Positions 17,744 to 26,024 of a stretch of DNA of 50,286 nucleotides are shown one piece after another (the stretch's first letter is position 1; every line of letters begins with the position of its first letter). The notes below the pieces were generated by a model. That model was not told the origin of the DNA, ran no database searches, and saw nothing but the letters and a program-made list of their open reading frames with translations. The translations under genes and the position numbers were made by a program. Origin of the DNA: DSBN01 sp041686355 (GTDB taxonomy: Bacteria; Spirochaetota; Spirochaetia; DSM-16054; Sediminispirochaetaceae); the NCBI GenBank assembly GCA_041686355.1, contig JAWLDZ010000012.1, positions 1 to 50,286 of the forward strand, in the 5' to 3' direction.

Positions 17744-18490
17744 TTAAGATTGAATAATCTGCGCTTCCCTTGAGAGGGTATGCTCAGATGGAAATTGCAG
17801 CTGCTTCAGCACCGTAAGCCAGCTTTCTGCAGCACCCAAACTTACCGAAAAGGTTTTATGGGTCGTCGGGTGCTTGAATTGTAAGAAACAGGATTGTAGA
17901 AACATCTCATCACTTGCAAATACTTCCTGAAACAACCGGTTTTGACGTTTATCTCCATGCAGATTATCCCCAATAACCGGGTGACCCAAGCCATCCAGAT
18001 GGCTGCGGGCCTGGTGGGTCTTGCCTGTCAGCAGCTCTACCTGGACTAGGGTATAGCGGGTCTCCCGCAGATCCCTCATCTCAGCCGGCAGTAGCTCCTG
18101 GGGCAACGTGCCGTGGGCCAGGGGCTTTATCCGGCTTTCAGCCGCTACATACTTTTTCTCGTCGCTGTAAAAATCTCGGATTGGACGGTCGGTGAACACC
18201 TTCTCGGCTAAGTGTCCGCGAACGAGGGCCAGGTACTGTTTTTTCACCTTATGCGCTTTAAATTGAGCTGTAATTGAGGCGGCCGCGTCCTTCCGCAGGG
18301 CAAACACAACTGCCCCGGAGGTGCGGCGGTCCAGCCGGTGGCAAATGAGTACCTTTTTTTGAACGATCCCCCCCAATATATTTATGCAATTCGGCTGGTT
18401 TTGGGTGTAGTGGTTTGGATGCATAAGCAGTCCGGAGGGCTTATCAATGACGACCAATGATGAATCCTGATGCAGGATAGGTATGTTCAT
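17744..18490 (-). CDS. RluA-family pseudouridine synthase
   Basis: 248 residues from the ATG at 18490, preceded by GAAGAGAG. The family signature CHRLDRRTSG carries the catalytic Asp (D54), which attacks the target uridine in tRNA or rRNA. Further family motifs are VIDKPSGLLMHP near the start, KKQYLALV and LLTGKTHQARSHL. There is no N-terminal S4 domain, and the length fits the small TruC/RluA-like subgroup (which modifies tRNA position 65 in E. coli), so a tRNA substrate is more likely than 23S rRNA. It starts 13 bp after the mtnA stop and is probably cotranscribed with it. Confidence 0.9.
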   Translation of the reverse strand: MNIPILHQDSSLVVIDKPSGLLMHPNHYTQNQPNCINILGGIVQKKVLICHRLDRRTSGAVVFALRKDAAASITAQFKAHKVKKQYLALVRGHLAEKVFTDRPIRDFYSDEKKYVAAESRIKPLAHGTLPQELLPAEMRDLRETRYTLVQVELLTGKTHQARSHLDGLGHPVIGDNLHGDKRQNRLFQEVFASDEMFLQSCFLQFKHPTTHKTFSVSLGAAESWLTVLKQLQFPSEHTLSREAQIIQS

Positions 18491-18503
18491 CGGACTCTCT
18501 TCG

Positions 18504-19544
18504 CTAGGCCTGAAAAGCTGCCAATGACTGGGTGAAGGGCGCACGGGCCACTCCGTATTCGGTTACAATTGCACTGATGTAGGTGTGCGGGGTAATATCG
18601 AAGGCCGGATTATACACCTCTATCCCGTCGGGAGCAATTTGGCATATGCCGACGTGGGTAACCTCCTCTCGGCTGCGCTCTTCAATCGGGATTTCCCGGC
18701 CGCTTTCAATTTCATAGTCGATAGTAGAAACCGGTGCAACCACGTAAAAGGGCACCCCATGCTCCTTGGCAAGAACCGACAGCATGTAGGTACCGATTTT
18801 ATTACTCGTATCGCCGTTGGAAGCGATGCGGTCGGCCCCCACTACTATTAAATCGATCTTTCCCTGCTGCATTAAAAAAGCGGCGGTACTGTCGGCAATC
18901 AGTTTGGCTGGAATTCCCTCCTGAACCAGCTCCCAGGCAGTGAGCCGTGCTCCCTGCAGTCGAGGCCGGGTTTCATCGGCATATACAAAGACCTCCTTGC
19001 CCGCTTCCACCGCCGACCGGACTACTCCCAAGGCGGTTCCCCAGCCGGCGGTGGCCAAGGTACCGGTGTTGCAGTGGGTTAGGATATGCGCTTTTTGGGG
19101 AATGAGGCTGTTTCCGTGGGCTCCCATGCGGCGGTTGGTCTCGACATCCTCCTGCTGAATGGCTTTTGCTTCGGCTAACAGTCTTTCGGCGATCTGCGCC
19201 GGGGTTAACGCAGAAGATGATTCAGCCAGAGCCAGCATTCTTCGGACCGCCCACCTGAGGTTGACCGCAGTGGGCCGTGCTTTTATGAGCACATGGCAGG
19301 CTTCGCGGAGCTTGGAAAAAAACGCCTCGTGGGGAAACTCCTGATAGGCAGCTGCTGCCAGGTACACTCCGTAAGCTGCGGTAGCTCCGATTGCCGGGGC
19401 TCCGCGTACCACCATATCGCGGATGGCAAATTCTACCTCTTCGTAGGTCGAACATATATACAGCTCGCGGCTGAGGGGTAGTTTTCTTTGATCAATGAGT
19501 TGCAATGAGCTGTTGGTAAATTCTAAAGTTTTAATATCGTGCAT
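18504..19544 (-). CDS. mtnA: S-methyl-5-thioribose-1-phosphate isomerase
   Basis: 346 residues, the normal MtnA length. It interconverts methylthioribose-1-phosphate and methylthioribulose-1-phosphate in methionine salvage. Visible family motifs are VVRGAPAIGATAAYG near residue 45, THCNTGTLA with the catalytic cysteine, and VVGADRIASNGD with the catalytic aspartate followed by the NKIGTY segment. Related eIF2B-like proteins lack this combination. AAGGAT precedes the ATG. No other methionine-salvage gene lies in the window, so it may serve a shunt that detoxifies methylthioadenosine (inference). Confidence 0.95.
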   Translation of the reverse strand: MHDIKTLEFTNSSLQLIDQRKLPLSRELYICSTYEEVEFAIRDMVVRGAPAIGATAAYGVYLAAAAYQEFPHEAFFSKLREACHVLIKARPTAVNLRWAVRRMLALAESSSALTPAQIAERLLAEAKAIQQEDVETNRRMGAHGNSLIPQKAHILTHCNTGTLATAGWGTALGVVRSAVEAGKEVFVYADETRPRLQGARLTAWELVQEGIPAKLIADSTAAFLMQQGKIDLIVVGADRIASNGDTSNKIGTYMLSVLAKEHGVPFYVVAPVSTIDYEIESGREIPIEERSREEVTHVGICQIAPDGIEVYNPAFDITPHTYISAIVTEYGVARAPFTQSLAAFQA

Positions 19545-19624
19545 AGAAATCGTATCCTTATGTAAAAAAGTGTATGTGTAACTAGTGTTATGCTAGAAGG
19601 GTACTCTATTTTAGAAAAAATGAA

Positions 19625-19663
19625 AACTCCGGAGCCCCGACCGGAGCCCACATCGGAGTCCCG
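19625..19663 (-). terminator. Possible terminator after the helicase gene
   Basis: On the minus strand ACTCCG...CGGAGT encloses repeated GGGCTCCGG units and is followed by TTTTCATTTTTT. The hairpin lies just past the helicase stop. The internal repeats allow several alternative stems. Confidence 0.45.
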
Positions 19664-19672
19664 GGAATGAAT

Positions 19673-21673
19673 TTATTTGCCCATTTTCGACTTCATAGCC
19701 GCAAACATGTCCGCCACTTCCTCCGGGTCTAAATCTTCCTCGGGCTGGTGTATTTCAATTAATTCAGCCGGGATCTCCTGAAGAAAGGGGGATGGGCCGG
19801 ACTCGCTTATTTCACGCATGACTCTACGGGTAAGACAGCTTGTCATATAAAGCTTCTGTTTTGCCCGGGTAATTGCCACGTAAAAAAGACGCCGTTCCTC
19901 TTCCAAGTTATTGGGGTCCTCTTCCACCGAACGAGCATGGGGAATGAGGTGTGCCTCCACCCCCGCCAGAAAGACAATTTCGAACTCCAGCCCCTTGGAA
20001 GCATGGATAGTCATTAGGTTGACCTTTCCTTTTTCATCCTCCTCATCATCATCCCGGGTAATCAGCGAAATGCGGTTGAGATAGGTGTAGATATTCGGAT
20101 CCAGGTTGTCCGGGTCATTCTCCCAGCGCTCGAAGAGGTCTATAAAGGTTCCTACATTTTTGTACTTCCAGCGGGCAACCTTGTCGTTGGTCGAATGTTC
20201 CTGCAGCAGATGTGCCCAATAATCAATCCGATTAATCAATGAGCGGGTTGTCTCGGACATCTTTTTGCCGGTTAAAATCCGTTCGCGGTAATACTCGACC
20301 AAGCCGATAAACTCTTCCAAATTCTCCTTGGCCTTGGCAGTAATGGGTGCGTCCGTGGCCCAGCGCAGTGCGGAAATTGTGGAGTAGAGGGAATACTTCT
20401 TCTCCTCTGCGATACTGCGAATTTTCTGAAGGGTAGTTTTACCGATTCCCCGTCGCGGAGTATTGATTACGCGCAGCAGGTTCATATCGTCATCCGGATT
20501 GGCGATGACCTTAAGATACGCAATGACATCCTTAATTTCCTTGCGCTGAAAAAAGCTCTGCCCGCCGGACACACGGTAGGGGATATTCTCCGCCAGCAGG
20601 CCGTTTTCAAGGACGGCGGTGAGGCTGTTGGTCCGCACCAAAATCCCGAAGTCGTGATATCGGTATTTCTCCCGCATCACCAGAGTTTTGATCATCTCGG
20701 TGATAAAATCGGCCTCCCGTAGTTCATCCTCCGGATAATACAGCTCCAGGGCCTTCCCCCCTTCGATACCGGTCCACAGTTTCTTGGTTTTGCGGTTTTC
20801 GTTGTGTGAGATTAGCCCGTTCGCCGCATCTAGTATGTGACGGGTGGAGCGGTAGTTCTGTTCCAGCTTGATTTCGATTCGCTCGGGAAAGTCGCGTTCA
20901 AACTGCACGATATTTAGATAGTTCGCCCCCCGCCAGGAGTAGATTGACTGATCATCATCGCCCACCACGCAGATGTTTCGCGACTCAGATGCGAGCAGCT
21001 TCATCATGCGGTACTGAGCTAGGCTGGTATCCTGAAACTCATCGACCATGATGTAGCGAAAACGGGAGTGGTAATACTCAAGCACCTCGGGATACTCTTC
21101 CAGCAGTTTAATCGGCAGCATAATCAGGTCGTCAAAATCTACCGCGTTGTACACCTGCAGATGCTCCTGGTACTCCTGATACATCGGTTTTAACGACTCA
21201 ATCTCCCGGGTCCAGCCGCTGCGGCCGGTCTTGATGGCAGAAAAAATATTGGCGGTTTCATAAAAGTCGACCTGGTCGGCGGTGATATTCATCTCCCGGG
21301 CGACCTCCTTCAGCAGGGATATCTTATCCGACTGATCGTAGATGCTGAAGTTCTTCTTAAAGCCCAGATGTTGTATATGGCTGCGCAGCACTTGAACCCC
21401 AAAGGCGTGGAAGGTAGACAAGGTAAGGTTCGAGAGGCGCTTGCCGGTTAGCTCCCTTACCCGGCCGGTCATCTCCCGGGCCGCTTTGTTGGTGAAGGTA
21501 AGGGCAATAATAGATGATTGCGGTATGCCCTGTTCCAGCATATGGGCAATGCGAAATATTATCATCCGCGTCTTGCCCGATCCGGCTCCTGCTATAATCA
21601 GCAGGGGTCCGCTGAGGGTTGAGGCGGCAGTATACTGTTCGGGGTTGAGTTCCTGTTGTAAATCTATCGACAC
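19673..21673 (-). CDS. UvrD/Rep/PcrA-type superfamily 1A DNA helicase
   Basis: 666 residues from a GTG start, close to E. coli Rep (673) and shorter than UvrD. ATP-dependent 3'-5' DNA unwinding in repair and at stalled replication forks. Motifs in order: Q-motif LNPEQYTAAS; Walker A GAGSGKT (29-35); Ia ALTFTNKAAREM; DEFQDTS (D211, E212); GDDDQSIYSWRGA; EQNYRST; VNLMTIHASKGLEFEIVF; and VAITRAKQKLY. The C-terminal tail ends KSKMGK and lacks the long UvrD/PcrA tail. The start overlaps the stop of the DUF362 gene by 10 bp, so the two are coupled. Confidence 0.95.
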   Translation of the reverse strand: MSIDLQQELNPEQYTAASTLSGPLLIIAGAGSGKTRMIIFRIAHMLEQGIPQSSIIALTFTNKAAREMTGRVRELTGKRLSNLTLSTFHAFGVQVLRSHIQHLGFKKNFSIYDQSDKISLLKEVAREMNITADQVDFYETANIFSAIKTGRSGWTREIESLKPMYQEYQEHLQVYNAVDFDDLIMLPIKLLEEYPEVLEYYHSRFRYIMVDEFQDTSLAQYRMMKLLASESRNICVVGDDDQSIYSWRGANYLNIVQFERDFPERIEIKLEQNYRSTRHILDAANGLISHNENRKTKKLWTGIEGGKALELYYPEDELREADFITEMIKTLVMREKYRYHDFGILVRTNSLTAVLENGLLAENIPYRVSGGQSFFQRKEIKDVIAYLKVIANPDDDMNLLRVINTPRRGIGKTTLQKIRSIAEEKKYSLYSTISALRWATDAPITAKAKENLEEFIGLVEYYRERILTGKKMSETTRSLINRIDYWAHLLQEHSTNDKVARWKYKNVGTFIDLFERWENDPDNLDPNIYTYLNRISLITRDDDEEDEKGKVNLMTIHASKGLEFEIVFLAGVEAHLIPHARSVEEDPNNLEEERRLFYVAITRAKQKLYMTSCLTRRVMREISESGPSPFLQEIPAELIEIHQPEEDLDPEEVADMFAAMKSKMGK

Positions 21674-22800
21674 GTAATTTCCTTAATGGTTATTGCCTCG
21701 ACCGGGCAAATTTCATGACAGCAGTAGCAGCGGATACATTTAGATTCATCAAGCTTCACATAGCGCTGCCCGTCGGGGTCTGCGGCAAACGAGAGCGCCC
21801 GGGAGGCACAAATGGCAATGCACTCTCCGCAGCGGATGCATTTTTCTCGGTCAAATTTCGGCGTCGGGCGCGACCTTGTCTCTAATTTTCGAAACAGCCG
21901 AAAGCGCATTAAAAAGCGGGATACGGGGCCCCGCTGGGATCCGCCGATCAACTCGAACTGCCCTGGCCGAGCCTCGTGCAGGCTCAATCCCTTGAGCTCG
22001 AAGTCATCGACACTGTTGATTCCATCCAGCACTCCCAGGGCGTGCCGGTTAGTAGGTATCGAGTGTGGATCATAGCCAATCAAGCGGGAAGCGACAAGGT
22101 CCAGGGCCAATGTACTTCGACTTGCGGCTATCAAACCGAGGGATCGGGGAAAACCGTTTCCCGGCCCGGGCCCTTCCATGGCTACTACCGCGTCCATGAG
22201 TGCATAGTGGGGCTTTACTACCTGGAGGAGGTCGATCAGCATCTTGGCAAAATCATCCCGGCTGGAGTATTTAACATGCAAGCCCGCTTTCGCATAGCCG
22301 GGGATAAGTCCATACAGATTTTTCATAGCTCCGGTATAAAACATGAACTGGTGGGTCTTGAGCTTGGGCAGGGATATAACCATATCGACTTGGTCCATAA
22401 TCTTGGTCAGCTGAAAGCTGGATTCAATCAACGGCTTCTGGAGGGTGAACTCCCTTTTTCCAGTGCGGAAATCCGCCCACTCGGCCCCCTCCTCATCGAC
22501 CACCTGCCGAATACCGCAGCCGCGGCCTTCGAAATCGCCCAGGTGTACTCCCGGGCTGTCGCCGACCAGGATACGTTTTGCACCGGCGGCCTTTACATAG
22601 CGAATTACCGCGCGGACAAACTCCGGGTGAGTCGACAAGGCTCGCTCGGGAGCTGCGTCTCGTAGAATATTCGGTTTTAACAGAACCCGCTGACCGGCAA
22701 GCTCCAATCCGCCGGCCAGTTCTATTGCCTCGGAAAGTGACTTGGCCAGCTCATCTGGTTTATAGGCGGCACAACGTACCAGTGAAACGGGAACTTTCAT
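21664..22800 (-). CDS. DUF362 protein with two C-terminal 4Fe-4S clusters
   Basis: 378 residues from the ATG at 22800, chosen because CTGGAGGAC lies just upstream; an earlier in-frame ATG at 22845 has no ribosome site. The first 300 residues are the DUF362 domain, with VLLKPNIL, VGDSPG, LPKLKTH and TGAMKNLYGLIPG motifs. The tail has two ferredoxin motifs, CIRCGECIAIC and CIRCYCCHEICPVEAI, each able to hold a [4Fe-4S] cluster. Family members are cytoplasmic redox proteins of unknown reaction. The short first motif lacks the usual proline after the fourth cysteine. It is the first gene of a two-gene unit with the helicase; a functional link is not evident. Confidence 0.88.
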   Translation of the reverse strand: MKVPVSLVRCAAYKPDELAKSLSEAIELAGGLELAGQRVLLKPNILRDAAPERALSTHPEFVRAVIRYVKAAGAKRILVGDSPGVHLGDFEGRGCGIRQVVDEEGAEWADFRTGKREFTLQKPLIESSFQLTKIMDQVDMVISLPKLKTHQFMFYTGAMKNLYGLIPGYAKAGLHVKYSSRDDFAKMLIDLLQVVKPHYALMDAVVAMEGPGPGNGFPRSLGLIAASRSTLALDLVASRLIGYDPHSIPTNRHALGVLDGINSVDDFELKGLSLHEARPGQFELIGGSQRGPVSRFLMRFRLFRKLETRSRPTPKFDREKCIRCGECIAICASRALSFAADPDGQRYVKLDESKCIRCYCCHEICPVEAITIKEITCR

Positions 22801-22955
22801 ATTGTCCTCCAGGTTGTCCTTCAGGACCAGATGTACTTTTGGCAACCATAACTTATTTTTTCATGAAAGGGCAAGTGAGTTCAGAGCTTTTCTCCTTTTC
22901 AATCCTATTCCACCCCATTTCAAATTCAGAGATAATCAGGTAAAGTGGATCCATT

Positions 22956-23642
22956 ATGAACCAGTATAAATTCAAAGCGGTCTTTTTTGACTTGGATGGC
23001 ACCCTGCTGTACACTCTGCCCGATATCGCCGGGGCTGCAAATCGGGCCCTCGCCGTCAAAGGATTTCCGGAGCATCCGGTTGAAGCCTACAAAAGCAAGG
23101 TGGGCTGGGGCTTGGACGAGACCCTGCGACGGGCCCTTCCGGAGGAGCTCCAGAATACTGCCTCCACGGCTTCCATGGTCGAAGAACTTACGGTAGAACT
23201 GCTTCGTGAGTATCGACGCCTTCCGTATCAGTATACTACCCCGTATGCGGGGATCCCCGAATTGTTAGAGGATCTCCGGCAGCGCAGCATCCGATTGGCA
23301 ATTTTATCGAATAAAGAGCACCTCTTAACTAAGACTATCACAGCCGAACTCCTTCCGCAGGTAGAGTTTGAGGTGGTTCAGGGGGCTTCGGATAAAATTC
23401 CCCCTAAGCCCGATCCCCAGGGGGTGCAGCTTCTCTTGCGAACTGTTGATGTGCTGCCGGAAGAGGTGCTGTACGTTGGCGATAGTGGTATAGATATGGA
23501 CACAGCGGTGAGCTCTGGTCTGTTTCCGGTCGGAGTGTCCTGGGGATACCGGCCGGTGGCGGAACTGCAGGAGCGGGGAGCGCGGATGGTGTTGAACGCA
23601 CCCGAAGAACTTCTGTCTCTTTTTCCCGTATCTGTTTCCTGA
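22956..23642 (+). CDS. HAD-superfamily phosphatase, phosphoglycolate phosphatase-like
   Basis: 228 residues. The HAD motifs are complete: I FFDLDGTLL with nucleophile D12 and acid/base D14; II ILSNKEH (the usual Ser/Thr is Ser here); III the Lys of KPDPQG; IV VGDSGIDMDTA. A helical cap lies between motifs I and II, as in the Gph/PGPase group. Phosphoglycolate arises from repair of oxidised DNA 3' ends, but small sugar phosphates or pyrophosphate are also possible substrates. It is the first of several rightward genes and is separated from the phosphomutase by a promoter-like sequence. Confidence 0.88.
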   Translation: MNQYKFKAVFFDLDGTLLYTLPDIAGAANRALAVKGFPEHPVEAYKSKVGWGLDETLRRALPEELQNTASTASMVEELTVELLREYRRLPYQYTTPYAGIPELLEDLRQRSIRLAILSNKEHLLTKTITAELLPQVEFEVVQGASDKIPPKPDPQGVQLLLRTVDVLPEEVLYVGDSGIDMDTAVSSGLFPVGVSWGYRPVAELQERGARMVLNAPEELLSLFPVSVS

Positions 23643-23662
23643 TTTAGTTTCCTTATTTATAT

Positions 23663-23692
23663 TGGACAGAATGTGAGAACTCTTATTATACT
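23663..23692 (+). promoter_or_regulatory. Candidate promoter for the phosphohexomutase gene
   Basis: TGGACA (23663-23668), an 18-bp spacer and TATACT (23687-23692), 35 bp before the ATG at 23727. Confidence 0.45.
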
Positions 23693-23726
23693 GGAAGAAA
23701 AGAGTGAATAACATGAGGTGGTACAT

Positions 23727-25463
23727 ATGAATGAAAGCGAACTTAAATCGGCAGCCCAGGAATACCTGTCTTTAGAGACGCATTCCTACTTCAAACAGGA
23801 ACTGCAAAAGGTTCTGGATCAGAATGATATCGATAGCTTGAATGACCGATTCTATACCCAGTTGAGCTTCGGCACCGGCGGTTTGCGCGGAGTGATCGGC
23901 GGAGGCTACAACCGTGTGAACCCCTTCATCATCCAGCAGGCAACCCAAGGTCTGGCAAATTACATCAAGAAAACGACAGATAAAGGCTCGGTAGTGATTG
24001 CCTACGATTCCCGCAATTTTTCCGACCTGTTTGCCGAAGAGGCGGCCCGGGTTTTGGCTGCCAACGGAATCAAAGCCTATCTGTTTTCAGGACTGCGCCC
24101 AACTCCCGAGCTCTCCTATGCGGTACGGGCTCTGCAGGCTACCGCAGGAATTGTAGTGACCGCCAGCCATAATCCGCCGGAGTACAACGGATATAAAGTA
24201 TATTGGTCCGACGGCGGTCAGATTGTACCCCCCCACGATAAGGGTATCATTGAAGAGGTACGTAAGGTCTCAACCCAGATACATCTGATGGCTCGTGATG
24301 AAGCCCAAAAGAAGGGGCTTCTGATAATAATTGATGAGCAGATTGATGCCGAATACCGGCAGGTTATTAAGGAGTGCAGTCTGCGGCCGGATTTGCTGAA
24401 GCAGCACGGCAGTGAACTGAAGGTAGTTTTTACTCCCCTCCATGGTACCGGCGGGGTGATGCTACCCCAGGTATTGGGTGAAATGGGAATCGAGGTTATC
24501 GAGGTTCCCGAGCAGTCCGAACCCGACGGCAACTTTCCTACGGTCGAGTCTCCCAACCCCGAAGAAGCCTCGGCCATGAAAATGGCCATCGAACTTGGAA
24601 AGGAGAAGCAGGCCGATTTAGTAATGGGGACCGATCCCGACGGTGACCGGTTGGGAATTGCCGTTCCCAAGAATATTGTACCCGGCAGCAATAGTGAGTT
24701 TCAGCTGATAAACGGAAACCAGTTGGGAGCTCTGCTGGCGGATTACATTTTTCAGTCCCGTAAAGAGCTGGGAACACTGCCCGATAAACCGGCGTTTGTT
24801 AAAACAATTGTAACAACTGAACTTCAGCGCTTGATTGCCGAATCCTACGGGGCCACCTCATACGATGTGCTGACCGGTTTCAAGTATATTGCAGATAAGA
24901 TCAAGCAGTTTGAGACGAGTGGTGAAACCTATGTTTTTGGCGGAGAAGAGAGTTACGGCTACCTGGCAACCGATAAAATCCGCGATAAGGATGCCGTATC
25001 GTCGGCTTTTCTTACCGCCGAGATGGCCCTTTACCACCGTACCCGCAACAAGTCCCTGCTCGACCGTCTGAATGAAATATATCGGGAATACGGGTATTTC
25101 CAGGAAATTCTGGTCTCCCGCGCCTTTAAGGGGATGTCCGGTAAGGAGGCAATGGACGGACTGATGCAAGGACTGCGCGAGAATCCCCCCGCCGACGTCG
25201 GTGGAATTGAGGTTTCTCAGGTAAAAGATTACTACCAGAGTGCCACGACCGGTTTGCCCTCATCAAACGTGCTGCAGTTTATCCTGCAAGACGGCAGTAT
25301 TGTGACAGCGCGGCCTTCGGGTACCGAACCGAAAATAAAATTCTATGCCTCCTGTCGGAGTACAGCCGGTCAGGAACTGGAGCAGGCTAAAGCTGAGGTT
25401 GGCAGGCGGCTGGATAAGTTCCAGGCCACCATTGACGGCTGGGTTGAATCAGCGCAGAAATAG
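23727..25463 (+). CDS. Phosphoglucomutase/phosphomannomutase
   Basis: 578 residues from the ATG at 23727, preceded by GAGGTGG; an in-frame GTG 9 bp upstream sits within that ribosome site and is rejected. It interconverts hexose-1- and hexose-6-phosphates via a phosphoserine. The domains are complete: the catalytic serine in TASHNPPEYNGYK (S147), the metal loop GTDPDGDRLGIA, the sugar-binding GGEESYG, and the phosphate-binding RPSGTEPKIKFY near the C-terminus. The length and the LSFGTGGLRG motif near the N-terminus fit the long PgcA/PGM2-like subgroup. A strong terminator follows. Confidence 0.95.
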   Translation: MNESELKSAAQEYLSLETHSYFKQELQKVLDQNDIDSLNDRFYTQLSFGTGGLRGVIGGGYNRVNPFIIQQATQGLANYIKKTTDKGSVVIAYDSRNFSDLFAEEAARVLAANGIKAYLFSGLRPTPELSYAVRALQATAGIVVTASHNPPEYNGYKVYWSDGGQIVPPHDKGIIEEVRKVSTQIHLMARDEAQKKGLLIIIDEQIDAEYRQVIKECSLRPDLLKQHGSELKVVFTPLHGTGGVMLPQVLGEMGIEVIEVPEQSEPDGNFPTVESPNPEEASAMKMAIELGKEKQADLVMGTDPDGDRLGIAVPKNIVPGSNSEFQLINGNQLGALLADYIFQSRKELGTLPDKPAFVKTIVTTELQRLIAESYGATSYDVLTGFKYIADKIKQFETSGETYVFGGEESYGYLATDKIRDKDAVSSAFLTAEMALYHRTRNKSLLDRLNEIYREYGYFQEILVSRAFKGMSGKEAMDGLMQGLRENPPADVGGIEVSQVKDYYQSATTGLPSSNVLQFILQDGSIVTARPSGTEPKIKFYASCRSTAGQELEQAKAEVGRRLDKFQATIDGWVESAQK

Positions 25464-25477
25464 GTGCAGAATTGGCA

Positions 25478-25510
25478 CAGCGGATCTCTTCGGAAATCCG
25501 CTGATTTTTT
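25478..25510 (+). terminator. Rho-independent terminator after the phosphomutase
   Basis: CAGCGGAT, a short loop and ATCCGCTG form an 8-bp stem followed by ATTTTTTATT. Confidence 0.85.
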
Positions 25511-25515
25511 ATTAA

Positions 25516-25541
25516 GAAAATAGCCGAATACGGCTATTTTC
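25516..25541. repeat. Perfect inverted repeat (hairpin) upstream of yjbQ
   Basis: GAAAATAGCCG and CGGCTATTTTC pair around the loop AATA, giving an 11-bp stem. It stands between the phosphomutase terminator and a second, larger hairpin. Read either way it is followed by few Ts, so it is not a clear terminator. Confidence 0.8.
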
Positions 25542-25578
25542 ATCGTTTCACATGCCACGAAGCGGCATGTGAAACGAT
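25542..25578. repeat. 15-bp perfect inverted repeat just upstream of yjbQ
   Basis: ATCGTTTCACATGCC and its exact complement enclose the 7-base loop ACGAAGC. The hairpin ends 20 bp before the yjbQ ATG, next to the ribosome site GGAGGCAGG. Its position suggests a leader RNA structure or an operator; there is no U-tract. Confidence 0.85.
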
Positions 25579-25598
25579 CATGATTTTCGGAGGCAGGT

Positions 25599-26012
25599 AT
25601 GAAGAGTTATCGTAAAGAGTTATGGTTTAATACGAAAGAGCGCTATCAGTTCGTCCATATTTCCAGGGATGTACAAGAGGCCGTTCAAGAGAGCGGGGTA
25701 AAAGAGGGGCTCTGTCTGGTAAATGCGATGCATATTACCGCCAGTGTATTTATCAACGACAATGAATCCGGTTTGCACCAGGATTACATGGACTGGCTGG
25801 AGAAGCTGGCACCCTACGATCGCAACGGATATAACCACAATGTGGGGGAAGATAATGGCGATGCTCACCTGAAGCGCCAGGTGATGGGACGTGAGGTGGT
25901 AGTTGCGATAAGTGATGGCGCACTTGATCTTGGACCGTGGGAAGCGATTTTTTACGGTGAATTTGACGGACGTCGTCGAAAAAGAGTTTTGATCAAAATT
26001 ATCGGTGAATAA
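25599..26012 (+). CDS. yjbQ: YjbQ family (UPF0047) protein
   Basis: 137 residues, the standard family length. The conserved motifs are LVNAMHITASVFIND, the DAHLK segment with a conserved His, and DLGPWEAIFYGEFDGRRRKRV at the C-terminus. E. coli YjbQ has weak thiamine-phosphate synthase activity, but its true role is unclear; a small trimeric metal-binding enzyme is the known structure. GGAGGCAGG precedes the ATG. Two hairpins lie upstream, and the kinase gene begins 12 bp downstream, so the two are probably cotranscribed. Confidence 0.9.
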   Translation: MKSYRKELWFNTKERYQFVHISRDVQEAVQESGVKEGLCLVNAMHITASVFINDNESGLHQDYMDWLEKLAPYDRNGYNHNVGEDNGDAHLKRQVMGREVVVAISDGALDLGPWEAIFYGEFDGRRRKRVLIKIIGE

Positions 26013-26024
26013 GGCGGCTGTAAA

